Shown piece after piece: positions 1 through 6,954 of a stretch of DNA of 9,133 nucleotides. A program made the translations under genes and the position numbers. The stretch is taken from contig PSRH01000221.1 in assembly GCA_003175915.1 (NCBI GenBank), positions 1 to 9,133 on the forward strand, written 5' to 3'. The notes under the pieces are model-generated. The model was given only the letters and a program-made list of their open reading frames with translations, made no database searches and was not told the origin of the DNA. Position 1 is the first letter of the stretch; every line of letters begins with the position of its first letter. The DNA comes from Candidatus Melainabacteria bacterium. Its GTDB lineage: Bacteria > Cyanobacteriota > Vampirovibrionia > Obscuribacterales > Obscuribacteraceae.

Positions 1-388
1 GAAAGAGCGTCGCTGCCTCGTGCCCGCGTCAGGTTTTTATGAGTGGAAGACATTTCCCAGCGACGAAACCAAAACGCGATCCTTCAAACAGCCATTCTAC
101 ATCTCGCGCAAAGACGGCCTGCCGCTCACCTTTGCGGGACTCTGGGAGAAATAGAAGGACGGCATGCTGTCATTTACCATCCTGACGACCGAGGCCTATG
201 AAGGCATCAAAGACCTGCACACGCGCACGCCGATGATCCTCGATGAGCAGGGGCGTAAATCGTGGCTTGAGGGCAATCCGCCGGCGCTTGCGGGCGACAT
301 CGACATAGCGATAGGCTTCCATCCCGTGTCGACGCGCGTGAATAAGCCCTCTTACGATGCACCGGATTGTGTTGAGGCGCTTGCTTAA
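1..388 (+). pseudogene. SRAP (YedK/HMCES-type) peptidase, broken by an in-frame amber codon; 5' end outside window
   Basis: SRAP proteins form a covalent thiazolidine crosslink to abasic sites in single-stranded DNA through an N-terminal Cys2, which lies outside this window. Reading from base 2, the frame gives CLVPASGFYEW, the conserved block with the catalytic Glu, then LTFAGLWEK, a TAG at 152-154, and the rest of the domain in the same frame. That remainder has LHTRTPMIL (equivalent of the usual IHDRMPVIL, with the active-site His), then VSTRVN near the C-terminus and a TAA stop at 386-388. The family usually has Trp at the TAG position (LWE-x-W-K), so a TGG-to-TAG change explains the break. 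The upstream product would lack the His; a restart at ATG 164 would lack the Cys and Glu. Amber suppression or sequencing error are alternatives. Family call is firm; pseudogene status is likely. Confidence 0.85.
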
Positions 389-922
389 TTCGATTACCAA
401 GGCGGATCGAAGCTGCGCTCCAGCGTCGCCACGCGACAAACCTCCGGGGGTCATGTGGCATGGGACAGCGGCGAGCACGCAAAATAGTCCGCCTCGTGGG
501 CTCGGCGCGCTCGCCTCCTAGCTAGGTATGCCGGAAGACTATGACTTCATTTCTGAGTTGAAAAGCCGACATTCGGCCGCATCATTGGTTGTGTCCATAA
601 GATATTGGTGTCAATGCAATCTTATTTTACAAGGCGGAATTCGGCCATGCAAAAAAGTAGAAGTGTGACCACTTGAGTTGAGCTAAGCCGCACCTATATC
701 GTCTTGCGTATAACTCGATGGGCACTTCCTCGACTCAGCGACGACGCATTGTGAGGAGCCCATTTTGAAGGAAGCGACGGCAACTCAAATGCCATGCTGT
801 GCATAACTGTTCTCTGTGTTCCCAATGCGGCTTCTTCTGCAGGCTTTGACTGAGTCTGCTCTCCGTAACGCCACACAACGTCAGCATCTGGATCCAAAGT
901 CATTCGGCAGAAGGACACGGCC
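389..922. other. Non-coding stretch between the SRAP pseudogene and the 835-residue gene
   Basis: No convincing gene. Composition shifts from GC-rich (389-530) to mixed. A weak sigma70-like pair, TTGAGT at 673-678 and TATATC at 695-700 with a 16-base spacer, could drive the downstream gene but would leave a leader of about 215 bases. An AT-rich nested inverted repeat at 597-625 is listed separately. A 76-residue open frame on the minus strand (924-694) overlaps the downstream start and has no visible ribosome site, so it is not called. Confidence 0.5.
597..625. repeat. AT-rich nested inverted repeat
   Basis: ATAAGAT (597-603) pairs with ATCTTAT (619-625), and inside it ATTG (604-607) pairs with CAAT (612-615) around a GTGT loop, leaving a three-base bulge (GCA) on the right arm. 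The stem is AT-rich and would be weak as RNA. It is followed by TTTACAAG rather than a long T-run, so it is a poor terminator. An operator is equally possible; chance is not excluded. Confidence 0.25.
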
Positions 923-3430
923 ATGCCAGAAATAGCGCCTAAGATCTGCGAGGATCTTGCCTACACGAAACAGTTCTTTACTGTTACGCGAAAAGGCCAT
1001 ACGAGTCCCACAGCCGAATTCGGAGCTCCAGCCGTAGCCTGGCATGTTTCATTCTGGCCTCTGCAAAAGAATGATCCCCATGCTTTTCCAATGGTCCATG
1101 ATGGCGGCCAGATCAAAAGTGAGTCCGAAATCCTCGGGGACTTTAAACAAGCCCGCCAGAAAGTCATAAGTGACTTCAATGGATTTCTCGCTAATCTTCA
1201 AGCCCGTGGACGCGTTCCAGATGCCCCTTTTGATCCGGCCTCTTTCAGGCTGAATAACCCCAAAGACTGGCAGGCCTCGATTGAGCCGTTCCATGTTTCT
1301 GAGTCTGAAACGACCAGCTTTACGCTATGGTGGCCGGATGACGTGAGCGGTGACGGAAATGTGATTGCAAGTAGACCCCCGCGCAAACCGATACAAAGCG
1401 ACCTCCGCATCCAGGTTCAGGCGGAGGCGCATGCGGACTATTCGAGCATCACCTTTATCATTGACGCCGGCAAACCCTGGAACGACCTTCCTTCGTTTTC
1501 TTTATCCGATGTTCTCGCCCGGCGGCTTGGGCGTCGACGAGAAACAATTTACAAGCACGTCGAAAACATTCGGACAATCTGCGAAACGCGTCTGGAGGCA
1601 GAAGATCAGTTCGGCAAGCGGCTGATTGACATGGAATTGCTCCCGGAGCCTAACCCGATCTGTGGTACAACTCTGTTGAGCCTGCACCTTGGTTATACCG
1701 ACGCTGCCGAAGCTCTCAAGGGTGCTGCCGACTACCTTTACGATCTGCTTTGGAAGGAGTTTTGTACAGATTTCGGATTCAATCTTTGCGACATCGCAGG
1801 CAATACGGGAGAGGTCTTCGCGAATTTCCGAGGTCTGGTTCTCTCGACCTGCGGCGCTGTTCCAGCGGCCGACGGATTGGCCAAGGCAACGAGACCAGAT
1901 CCCGCTTCTACATCGGCGCCTGGGACCAAGCCCTTTCCTCGCTTCGATGGGGGCGGCGAAGGCTTTGGCGTCAGCAAGCCGGAGCCTAATGCGATCGTTA
2001 AGGCCTTTATGCCCTTCCTGCGCCGATTCCGGTCAGAAGGAGACTGGCGCGACTGGATCGCCTCGGGAATTCTCGATTGGCGAGCGATATACATCACGCC
2101 TATAGGGGCTCAAAGTGAATTCGCGCCCTTCGACGATTGCGAGTTCGATCCCGTTGCCAACGTTCCGGGCCTAATTCCGGCTGGTCATTTGCCCCGCCGG
2201 CGGGCGGATGAACATGCCATCGTGGACATAGGCGCTGATTGCGGTGACTGGGCAAGCGGTCGGGAGACGCCGACGACGGCCAGTTATGACCTTCCTGCGC
2301 CCTTCCGCTATCTTCTCCTCACCAAGTTTGAGCCGAACCGCAAGCAGGTCGGCCGCATGATCGAGCGCATCAACGCGCTCGGAGATCACCGCCTTTTTGC
2401 GCTCAAGAATTGGAGCGTCATTCAGAATGCCGGAGTTTGGATCAATCACTTCGGACGCGAACTTGATGAAGTGTATCGCAGCTGGATTTCCGAAACCGAG
2501 CATCTTGAGCGCGACATTTATCTTCCGGAACTCGAGAAATTCAACAAGGTGCTCTGGCAGCCTCTGGAATCCAGTATTGCGGCTCTTTCTCCTCCCGAAA
2601 TCGACAGCGTCAGACATACTCTCGCACGCTATCGGGACAATCCAAGACGCGCCTGCGAGGAGTTAGAAACACTAGCCACGAACTGTCATCTCTCTGATCA
2701 CGCTCATTGGGCGCCCATCCTGAAATTTGCCCAGGACAATAAGGACAGGGATTTTCCGAGGCACAGGACGATCGAAGGTGATTACGACGCCGATGTCGCG
2801 GCCATCAACCAGCGCGCTGAGCGTGGCTTGATCCGCATCACGGCCGGCCTCGATCAACTCAGTATAGGCGCGGTCGGGGGCTTGCCTTATCGCATTGCGC
2901 GGGCCCGTTACCATGCCGATACATTTCGCGAAACCGTCCGCAACCTTCGTGTCGGCAACATCGAGACTTGGTGGTCTTACGAGCAATTTGCCAGGCGCGG
3001 AATGGAGCCGGCTTTTCGAGAAATCGAAAGCGTCGGTGAGCGAATGGCAAAGCTTCGCGAGCGTCTGCAGTCCTTGAAGCAGGACATCCTGCAGAGCTCG
3101 ATAGCGAGCCAGACGGCGGCAACACGTGACAACACGCATAGGCTGGAGCGCATTCAGGCGGAAATCAGGCGCATGGCCGATGAGGCGCACGAATTCCGGA
3201 TGAACCTCATCAAGCTCCAGATGATGTCGGCAGAGAACGACGTGGGCACCTCTCAGATGAACAAGAGCGCTGCCGAAGTCGCCAAAGCTGCGGCACTCGC
3301 CTATCAAGACGCCGCTGTTCTTTATAAGAGAGCCGCACGCTGGTACACATGGAAAGCTATTGGAGCTTTCTTCTTCGGCTTGTTGGGAGGAGCCCTATCT
3401 TTCTTCTTCCTTATCGCGAAGTATTCCTGA
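923..3430 (+). CDS. Large membrane-anchored coiled-coil protein, DUF3422-like in its C-terminal half
   Basis: 835 residues, ATG start with a good ribosome site (AGAAGGA at 909-915, 7 bases upstream). No enzyme motif seen. The stretch around residues 461-495 (FRYLLLTKF, then R-x-x-x-R-I-N and HRLFALK) and that at 656-698 (YRIARARYH, LRVGNIETW, then RRGMEPAF) follow, in order and spacing, conserved blocks I recall from DUF3422 (PF11902), a family of predicted membrane-anchored proteins of about 430 residues. An earlier block, VQAEAHADYSSITFII, recalls the WERHTEFSTYTFF block of that family. A Pro/Gly-rich linker lies near 320-355. Residues about 700-800 are charged, Ala/Leu/Gln-rich and likely coiled coil. 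The last 28 residues form one helix with a glycine run (FFFGLLGGALSFFFLI), so the bulk should be cytoplasmic and tethered at its C-terminus. It is nearly twice the usual DUF3422 length. It ends directly against a convergent gene. Gene is certain; family is tentative. Confidence 0.9.
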   Translation: MPEIAPKICEDLAYTKQFFTVTRKGHTSPTAEFGAPAVAWHVSFWPLQKNDPHAFPMVHDGGQIKSESEILGDFKQARQKVISDFNGFLANLQARGRVPDAPFDPASFRLNNPKDWQASIEPFHVSESETTSFTLWWPDDVSGDGNVIASRPPRKPIQSDLRIQVQAEAHADYSSITFIIDAGKPWNDLPSFSLSDVLARRLGRRRETIYKHVENIRTICETRLEAEDQFGKRLIDMELLPEPNPICGTTLLSLHLGYTDAAEALKGAADYLYDLLWKEFCTDFGFNLCDIAGNTGEVFANFRGLVLSTCGAVPAADGLAKATRPDPASTSAPGTKPFPRFDGGGEGFGVSKPEPNAIVKAFMPFLRRFRSEGDWRDWIASGILDWRAIYITPIGAQSEFAPFDDCEFDPVANVPGLIPAGHLPRRRADEHAIVDIGADCGDWASGRETPTTASYDLPAPFRYLLLTKFEPNRKQVGRMIERINALGDHRLFALKNWSVIQNAGVWINHFGRELDEVYRSWISETEHLERDIYLPELEKFNKVLWQPLESSIAALSPPEIDSVRHTLARYRDNPRRACEELETLATNCHLSDHAHWAPILKFAQDNKDRDFPRHRTIEGDYDADVAAINQRAERGLIRITAGLDQLSIGAVGGLPYRIARARYHADTFRETVRNLRVGNIETWWSYEQFARRGMEPAFREIESVGERMAKLRERLQSLKQDILQSSIASQTAATRDNTHRLERIQAEIRRMADEAHEFRMNLIKLQMMSAENDVGTSQMNKSAAEVAKAAALAYQDAAVLYKRAARWYTWKAIGAFFFGLLGGALSFFFLIAKYS

Positions 3431-3727
3431 TTAAAAAGCGGGAATCAAAACTATCCTTCGCGGCGTAACGCGATCCACGCGCGCCCGATGCTCGGAACCT
3501 TCCAGCGTCGGCTGCGCCATGACCAAAATCGCATTGCTTATTTCGGCATCTTCAACCGGATCGCCTAATCTATTATCAGAAAAGCGGTAAAGTCGATCTC
3601 CCTGACGTTTTATAAAATAATGTTCAAGCTTTTCCTTGCTGTCATCTGCACGCACGACTTTGAAAAGAAAAGCGACCTCGCCTTCACAAATTTCAGATTG
3701 ACGAATTCGTTTACGTAGTGCGAGCAT
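3431..3727 (-). CDS. Small protein of unknown function (98 residues)
   Basis: Not recognised. ATG at 3727-3725, TAA at 3433-3431, directly abutting the stop of the convergent 835-residue gene with no bases between. It is basic at the N-terminus (LRKRIRQ), soluble, with alternating hydrophobic/charged strands (AFLFKVVRADD, LEHYFIKRQGDRLYRF) and a Pro-containing C-terminus (RRIVLIPAF), suggesting a small beta-rich domain. There is no Cys cluster or membrane helix. The ribosome site is weak, but a promoter with a perfect -10 box lies 31-59 bases upstream of the start, giving a predicted leader of about 23 bases. That is the main reason to believe the gene. Convergent arrangement means its transcript could run antisense into the large gene. 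Confidence 0.6.
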   Translation of the reverse strand: MLALRKRIRQSEICEGEVAFLFKVVRADDSKEKLEHYFIKRQGDRLYRFSDNRLGDPVEDAEISNAILVMAQPTLEGSEHRARVDRVTPRRIVLIPAF

Positions 3728-3757
3728 CGTAAACTCAATTGAAGTTAAAACAGTGTG

Positions 3758-3786
3758 ATTATAGTGGCCAGATTTGTGGAGAACAA
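3758..3786 (-). promoter_or_regulatory. Sigma70-type promoter of the small minus-strand gene
   Basis: On the minus strand, TTGTTC (3786-3781) is followed by a 17-base spacer and TATAAT (3763-3758), a perfect -10 hexamer. Transcription would begin near 3750, about 23 bases before the ATG at 3727. The -35 matches only at TTG. The spacing and position support a real promoter. Confidence 0.5.
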
Positions 3787-4593
3787 TGGCTCAAAACAGT
3801 CCAATCCCCTAAAGCCTTTTCGGATATTGCGATTTAATGCTCCATGTGACCCTAAAGCTTCAGCGAAGTTCTTGATTTCAAAGAATGTGGGCGGATGAGG
3901 ATCACTGACGGTGACATCATTCAGGTAGACAAAGGCTCCGCCAAAAAGGGAGCAGGCATTGCCTGTTGACGCAAGTGGTGGCGTCAAGACCGATCAAAAA
4001 GCTGTCGAAAGCATGGCGACGTGCAGGGTCGTTATAAAACAGCGCGCGGATGGGATTTAGCCGGCCACGGGTAGGCGTCTTTTGGCCATTTCACGGCGGG
4101 CGGTATTTGCTTATTTTTGAGGAGAGCGCACAAAAGGCATTGGTGCCATAAACGTAGTGCTGCTGCGTTTTGCGGCTGGGGCAAGAGCGTTTGCCGTTTG
4201 AGGATGGCAATTCTTGCTTTTAGGAATACGCTTTGGACAGACTAAGTCATAGTTTTACTAAGAGAATTGTTTTATCATCGTATCGTAAATTGACGTGAAA
4301 ACGCGCTATACTTCGTGCTGCATTGTAAAACAGATCGGACAGCAATGAGTTTCGTTCATGAGATTGCGGCACGAATTAGAAAAAGCTATGCTATCATGGA
4401 CCTACACATCGCTAATGATTTTATAAACTAATCTGCGGAAGTTTGAAAGCATTCGAGGACGTCGACGCATCTCGGCGATGTTCGGTTGGCACCCGCCGAG
4501 TCGCGGATGACCGCTGCAAGACACTCTCGATTGAAAAAAACTTGCTGATACGGGCCATTAAGAGCCGGTGATGACAGACGAGGAATCGCGTAG
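3787..4593. other. Long stretch without a convincing gene
   Basis: About 800 bases. A minus-strand open frame (3987-3745, 80 codons) opens just after a TGA, has only a TTG start, no ribosome site, and ends over the promoter of the neighbouring small gene; it is not called. Around 4032-4210 the minus strand shows short open pieces in changing frames (for example QQHYVYGTNAFCAL, and RALFYNDPARRHAFDSF in another frame). They look more like decayed coding sequence than a living gene, but I cannot name a parent. On the plus strand, 4345-4431 could encode a 28-residue peptide (MSFVHEIAARIRKSY...) without a clear ribosome site. ACTAAG occurs twice (4241-4246, 4257-4262). No tRNA or insertion-sequence ends are seen. 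GC-content drops across this stretch. Confidence 0.4.
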
Positions 4594-4621
4594 TAGCTTG
4601 CCAAGCTGAAGGCAGGGGCTA
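4594..4621 (+). promoter_or_regulatory. Two mutually exclusive hairpins abutting the permease ribosome site
   Basis: AGCTT (4595-4599) pairs with AAGCT (4603-4607) around a GCC loop. Alternatively TAGC (4594-4597) plus TGCC (4599-4602) pair with GGCA (4611-4614) plus GCTA (4618-4621). The second hairpin reaches the first base of the AGGAG ribosome site (4621-4625) of the next gene. This is compatible with a translational switch, but the stems are short and chance is possible. No known riboswitch family is recognised. Confidence 0.2.
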
Positions 4622-4631
4622 GGAGAACGTG

Positions 4632-6077
4632 ATGGACATTCCGGGAGCAGGCACCGCTCAACAGTATGAGACCGGTTGGCGAATCGAGAAGCGCTCTATT
4701 GATTATGTCCCACTCACCGATCGTCATGGGCGAGTTCTTTATCAGGGGCCGTTTTGGTTCCTGGGAAATCTAAATTTTTTCACCTTGGCGATTGGGTTCA
4801 TCGGACCCGGAATGGGGCTTGGGTTCGCTCCTACATGCTTAGCGAGCATTTTGGGCATTCTCTTTGGTACCCTTTTCATGGCAATTCATGCGAGCCAAGG
4901 ACCAGAGCTCGGTCTCCCTCAGATGATCCAGTCTCGCGCTCAATTCGGTTATCGGGGTGTTATCGTACCTCTCATCGGTACGCTGTTTACATTCGGAGCC
5001 TTTAATGTTGTCGACACCGCATTGGTATCTCAAGGTCTTTCACAACTATATGGATGGAGTAGTTTGGCAATTGCCATCTCCTTAACAATCGCTGCCATAA
5101 TATTGTCGGCTTATGGGCATGATTGGCTTCATTATGTATTTCGTTTGCTTTTCTGGATTAGCTTGCCTGCTTATTTGATACTATCCTTTGCGATAATATT
5201 TGGGAAAGTATTGCCTACCCATTCATCTCCGACTAGTGATGACGGGTGGTGGGTGGCATTTGCTGCACAATTTGCGGCATGTGCTAGTTATAATATTACC
5301 TTTGCGCCATATGTGTCTGACTATACACGCTATTTACCTCGAAATACCTCTAGGGCCTCTTTGATTTTGAGTGTTTACCTGGGTGCCTCTCTCTCTGCAA
5401 TCTGGCTCATTGTATTAGGAGCTTGGCTCGCGGCGAACCTGGGTGTGTCTGACGGTATGGTCGCCTTGAACAATGCTGGTGATGTGGTCGTTAAAGGCTT
5501 TGGCGGCTTTCTCGTAGCAATCTCTGTTGTGGCCCTCGCCGCTGCCATGGCTTTGAACGCTTATTCGGGTATGTTAACAATTATTACAGGCATCGACACA
5601 TTTCATAAAATCAAGACCTCAAGCGAAATTCGCGTTGTATGCATAATTATATTCGGGGTGTTATGGCTTGTTGCGGCATTGATGTTGAGTTCTGATGCGA
5701 TCGCTGCTCTCTATAATGCTCTTACCATAATGCTTTACTTGCTTATTCCATGGTCTGCAGTAAACCTTGTAGACTATTTTATAATCCGTCGGGGAAACTA
5801 TGCCATAATTGATCTATTCAAAGCCAATGGGATTTACGGTGAATGGTCATGGCGCGGTCTATTATCCTACTTTATAGGATTGGCTTGTAGCGTTCCGTTT
5901 TTCAATATCCCAGGGGTATATGAAGGGCTGATTGCGAAGTCTCTGGGTGGTGTGGATATTGCTTGGGTTGTAGCACTATCGATTTCAGGAGCAACATATT
6001 ATCTCTTCACAAGAGGTGCCATTCTTGATGAGACGGCTGCCATACAAGCGAGTCGGCAAGTTTTGGACGGCTGCTAA
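4632..6077 (+). CDS. NCS1-family nucleobase:cation symporter (cytosine/purine/hydantoin permease type)
   Basis: 481 residues from ATG 4632, which sits 6 bases after AGGAG (4621-4625). A GTG at 4629 is in frame but too close to that site. NCS1 proteins are 12-helix inner-membrane symporters taking up cytosine, purines, uracil, allantoin, hydantoins or related bases with H+ or Na+. Visible support: a hydrophilic N-terminus ending in RVLYQGPFWFLGNLNFF, the entry to helix 1; a Gly-rich GFIGPGMGLGF; and the family signature near residues 88-109 (SQGPELGLPQMIQSRAQFGYRG, cf. GPRxGLPQMxxSRxxFG). Further conserved pieces are the helix 6 region NITFAPYVSDYTRYLP, ALNAYSGMLT in helix 8, and NLVDYFIIRRGNYAIIDLF after helix 10. 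Length is normal. Substrate cannot be read from sequence; it is not obviously CodB itself. The GNAT gene follows after 45 bases, probably co-transcribed. AT-rich codon use sets it apart from the genes to its left. Confidence 0.92.
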   Translation: MDIPGAGTAQQYETGWRIEKRSIDYVPLTDRHGRVLYQGPFWFLGNLNFFTLAIGFIGPGMGLGFAPTCLASILGILFGTLFMAIHASQGPELGLPQMIQSRAQFGYRGVIVPLIGTLFTFGAFNVVDTALVSQGLSQLYGWSSLAIAISLTIAAIILSAYGHDWLHYVFRLLFWISLPAYLILSFAIIFGKVLPTHSSPTSDDGWWVAFAAQFAACASYNITFAPYVSDYTRYLPRNTSRASLILSVYLGASLSAIWLIVLGAWLAANLGVSDGMVALNNAGDVVVKGFGGFLVAISVVALAAAMALNAYSGMLTIITGIDTFHKIKTSSEIRVVCIIIFGVLWLVAALMLSSDAIAALYNALTIMLYLLIPWSAVNLVDYFIIRRGNYAIIDLFKANGIYGEWSWRGLLSYFIGLACSVPFFNIPGVYEGLIAKSLGGVDIAWVVALSISGATYYLFTRGAILDETAAIQASRQVLDGC

Positions 6078-6122
6078 GCTCAGGAACAGTCGGACTCTAG
6101 CCGATCCAGATTCGAGGGCAAC

Positions 6123-6743
6123 TTGGGCAATCTAACCGATGCCGATCTATCGGAGCGCGCGCCTAGCAAGGATCTCAAGCTCGTTGCTGCAGATCTTTCT
6201 GCTGCGTTTTATGATTACTCCCTTTGTCATTGGCTATTTGAGTCAGAGTCTAATTATGATGACACCTGTGCAAGGTTATTTGAAGCGCTTGTCAGAAATA
6301 TAGGGAACCGATTTGGCGATGTATACCGATTACCTTCAGGTGGAGGAGCTGCCATATGGATACGATCAGAGAAGCTACACGATATCAGCTTGAAAGACAA
6401 CTTTGTTGTTCTCTGCAGAACCACAATGCTTGGCAAGTTTAAGACGATTAGCCGCCTCCTATCTACACATAATGCGATGAAGATGCACCACCCTCAGCAT
6501 CCGCCGCATTGCTACTTGTACTTAATAGGCGTTCGGCCCGATTTACAGCGTCATGGCCTTGGCTCTAGGTTGTTATCGTCGACATTGCGCAAAGTTGATG
6601 CTCTGTCGAGAGGCGCGTTCTTGGAGACATCAAACCAAGCAAATATACAGTTCTACGAACGGTTCGGTTTTCGTACTACGGGACAATACTATATCTTGAA
6701 AGGGTCTCCTCCGACATGGACGATGTGGCGAAGCCCGCAATAA
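6123..6743 (+). CDS. GNAT N-acetyltransferase, puromycin-acetyltransferase-like
   Basis: 206 residues. TTG start at 6123, preceded by a GAGGG-like ribosome site at 6114-6118. No ATG lies in frame before the domain, and the frame is open back to the permease stop. GNAT enzymes move the acetyl group of acetyl-CoA to an amine. Motif A is clear: YLYLIGVRPDLQRHGLGSRL, residues about 131-150, with the pyrophosphate-binding Q-R-H-G-L-G at 142-147. Motif B is LETSN plus FYERFGF at 167-183. The ending TWTMWRSPQ lines up with the TWCMTRKP ending of Streptomyces puromycin N-acetyltransferase, and the PP-x-YLYLIGV approach and LETS-x-x-N-x-x-FYE block also match that subgroup as I remember it. The substrate is unknown; small-molecule amine acetylation or self-protection is the best guess. 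Likely an operon with the permease upstream. Family sure; subgroup likely. Confidence 0.9.
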   Translation: MGNLTDADLSERAPSKDLKLVAADLSAAFYDYSLCHWLFESESNYDDTCARLFEALVRNIGNRFGDVYRLPSGGGAAIWIRSEKLHDISLKDNFVVLCRTTMLGKFKTISRLLSTHNAMKMHHPQHPPHCYLYLIGVRPDLQRHGLGSRLLSSTLRKVDALSRGAFLETSNQANIQFYERFGFRTTGQYYILKGSPPTWTMWRSPQ

Positions 6744-6954
6744 ATTAGTCTCATAAAGGTGACAGATCAGCCGGACCATATGTTTTGATGGCTAGCCAGC
6801 TTACCGAGTTCCTGATAGTCCCTGTCTAACGCATACAAGGCGGCTGTTAGAACCGTGAATTATAGATTAAGGCACGGTTTATATCTTTTTACTAAATTTG
6901 GATTTCGGCGCTGAATAGGCCAGCCAATTAGGGCGTTGGCATGGGGTAAATAGG
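6744..6954. other. Spacer between the acetyltransferase and membrane-protein genes
   Basis: 211 bases with no gene. It contains the inverted repeat at 6851-6879 and must hold either the promoter of the downstream pair or a processing site. No well-formed -35/-10 pair is seen. Confidence 0.4.
6851..6890 (+). terminator. Weak terminator-like inverted repeat with T-rich tail
   Basis: AACCGTG (6851-6857) pairs exactly with CACGGTT (6873-6879) across a 15-base loop, followed by TATATCTTTTT to 6890. The loop is long and the T-run is offset by a few bases, so termination would be weak. It lies about 107 bases after the acetyltransferase stop and 65 before the next start, so it could instead be an operator of the downstream pair. 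Confidence 0.3.

Noticed and set aside
170..482. Two minus-strand open frames of 91 and 102 residues
   Set aside because: They are antisense shadows of the SRAP pseudogene, whose plus-strand frame has clear family motifs.
694..924. 76-residue open frame on the minus strand upstream of the large gene
   Set aside because: Overlaps the ribosome site and start of a well-supported plus-strand gene and has no domain or ribosome site of its own.
2672..3307. 211-residue minus-strand open frame inside the large gene
   Set aside because: A shadow of the GC-rich plus-strand frame, with no ribosome site or coherent domain.
3745..3987. 80-codon open frame on the minus strand
   Set aside because: Only a TTG start, opening directly after a TGA, no ribosome site, no recognisable domain, and its 3' end lies over the promoter of the neighbouring small gene.
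4290..4312. TTGACG and TATACT as a promoter for the permease
   Set aside because: The spacer is only 11 bases, far from the usual 16-18, and no other -35 box fits the TATACT.
4629..4631. GTG as the permease start
   Set aside because: It is only 3 bases from AGGAG, while the adjacent ATG at 4632 has a normal 6-base spacing.
4428..4727. 99-residue minus-strand open frame
   Set aside because: It runs antisense across the ribosome site and the first 32 codons of the NCS1 permease and shows no domain.
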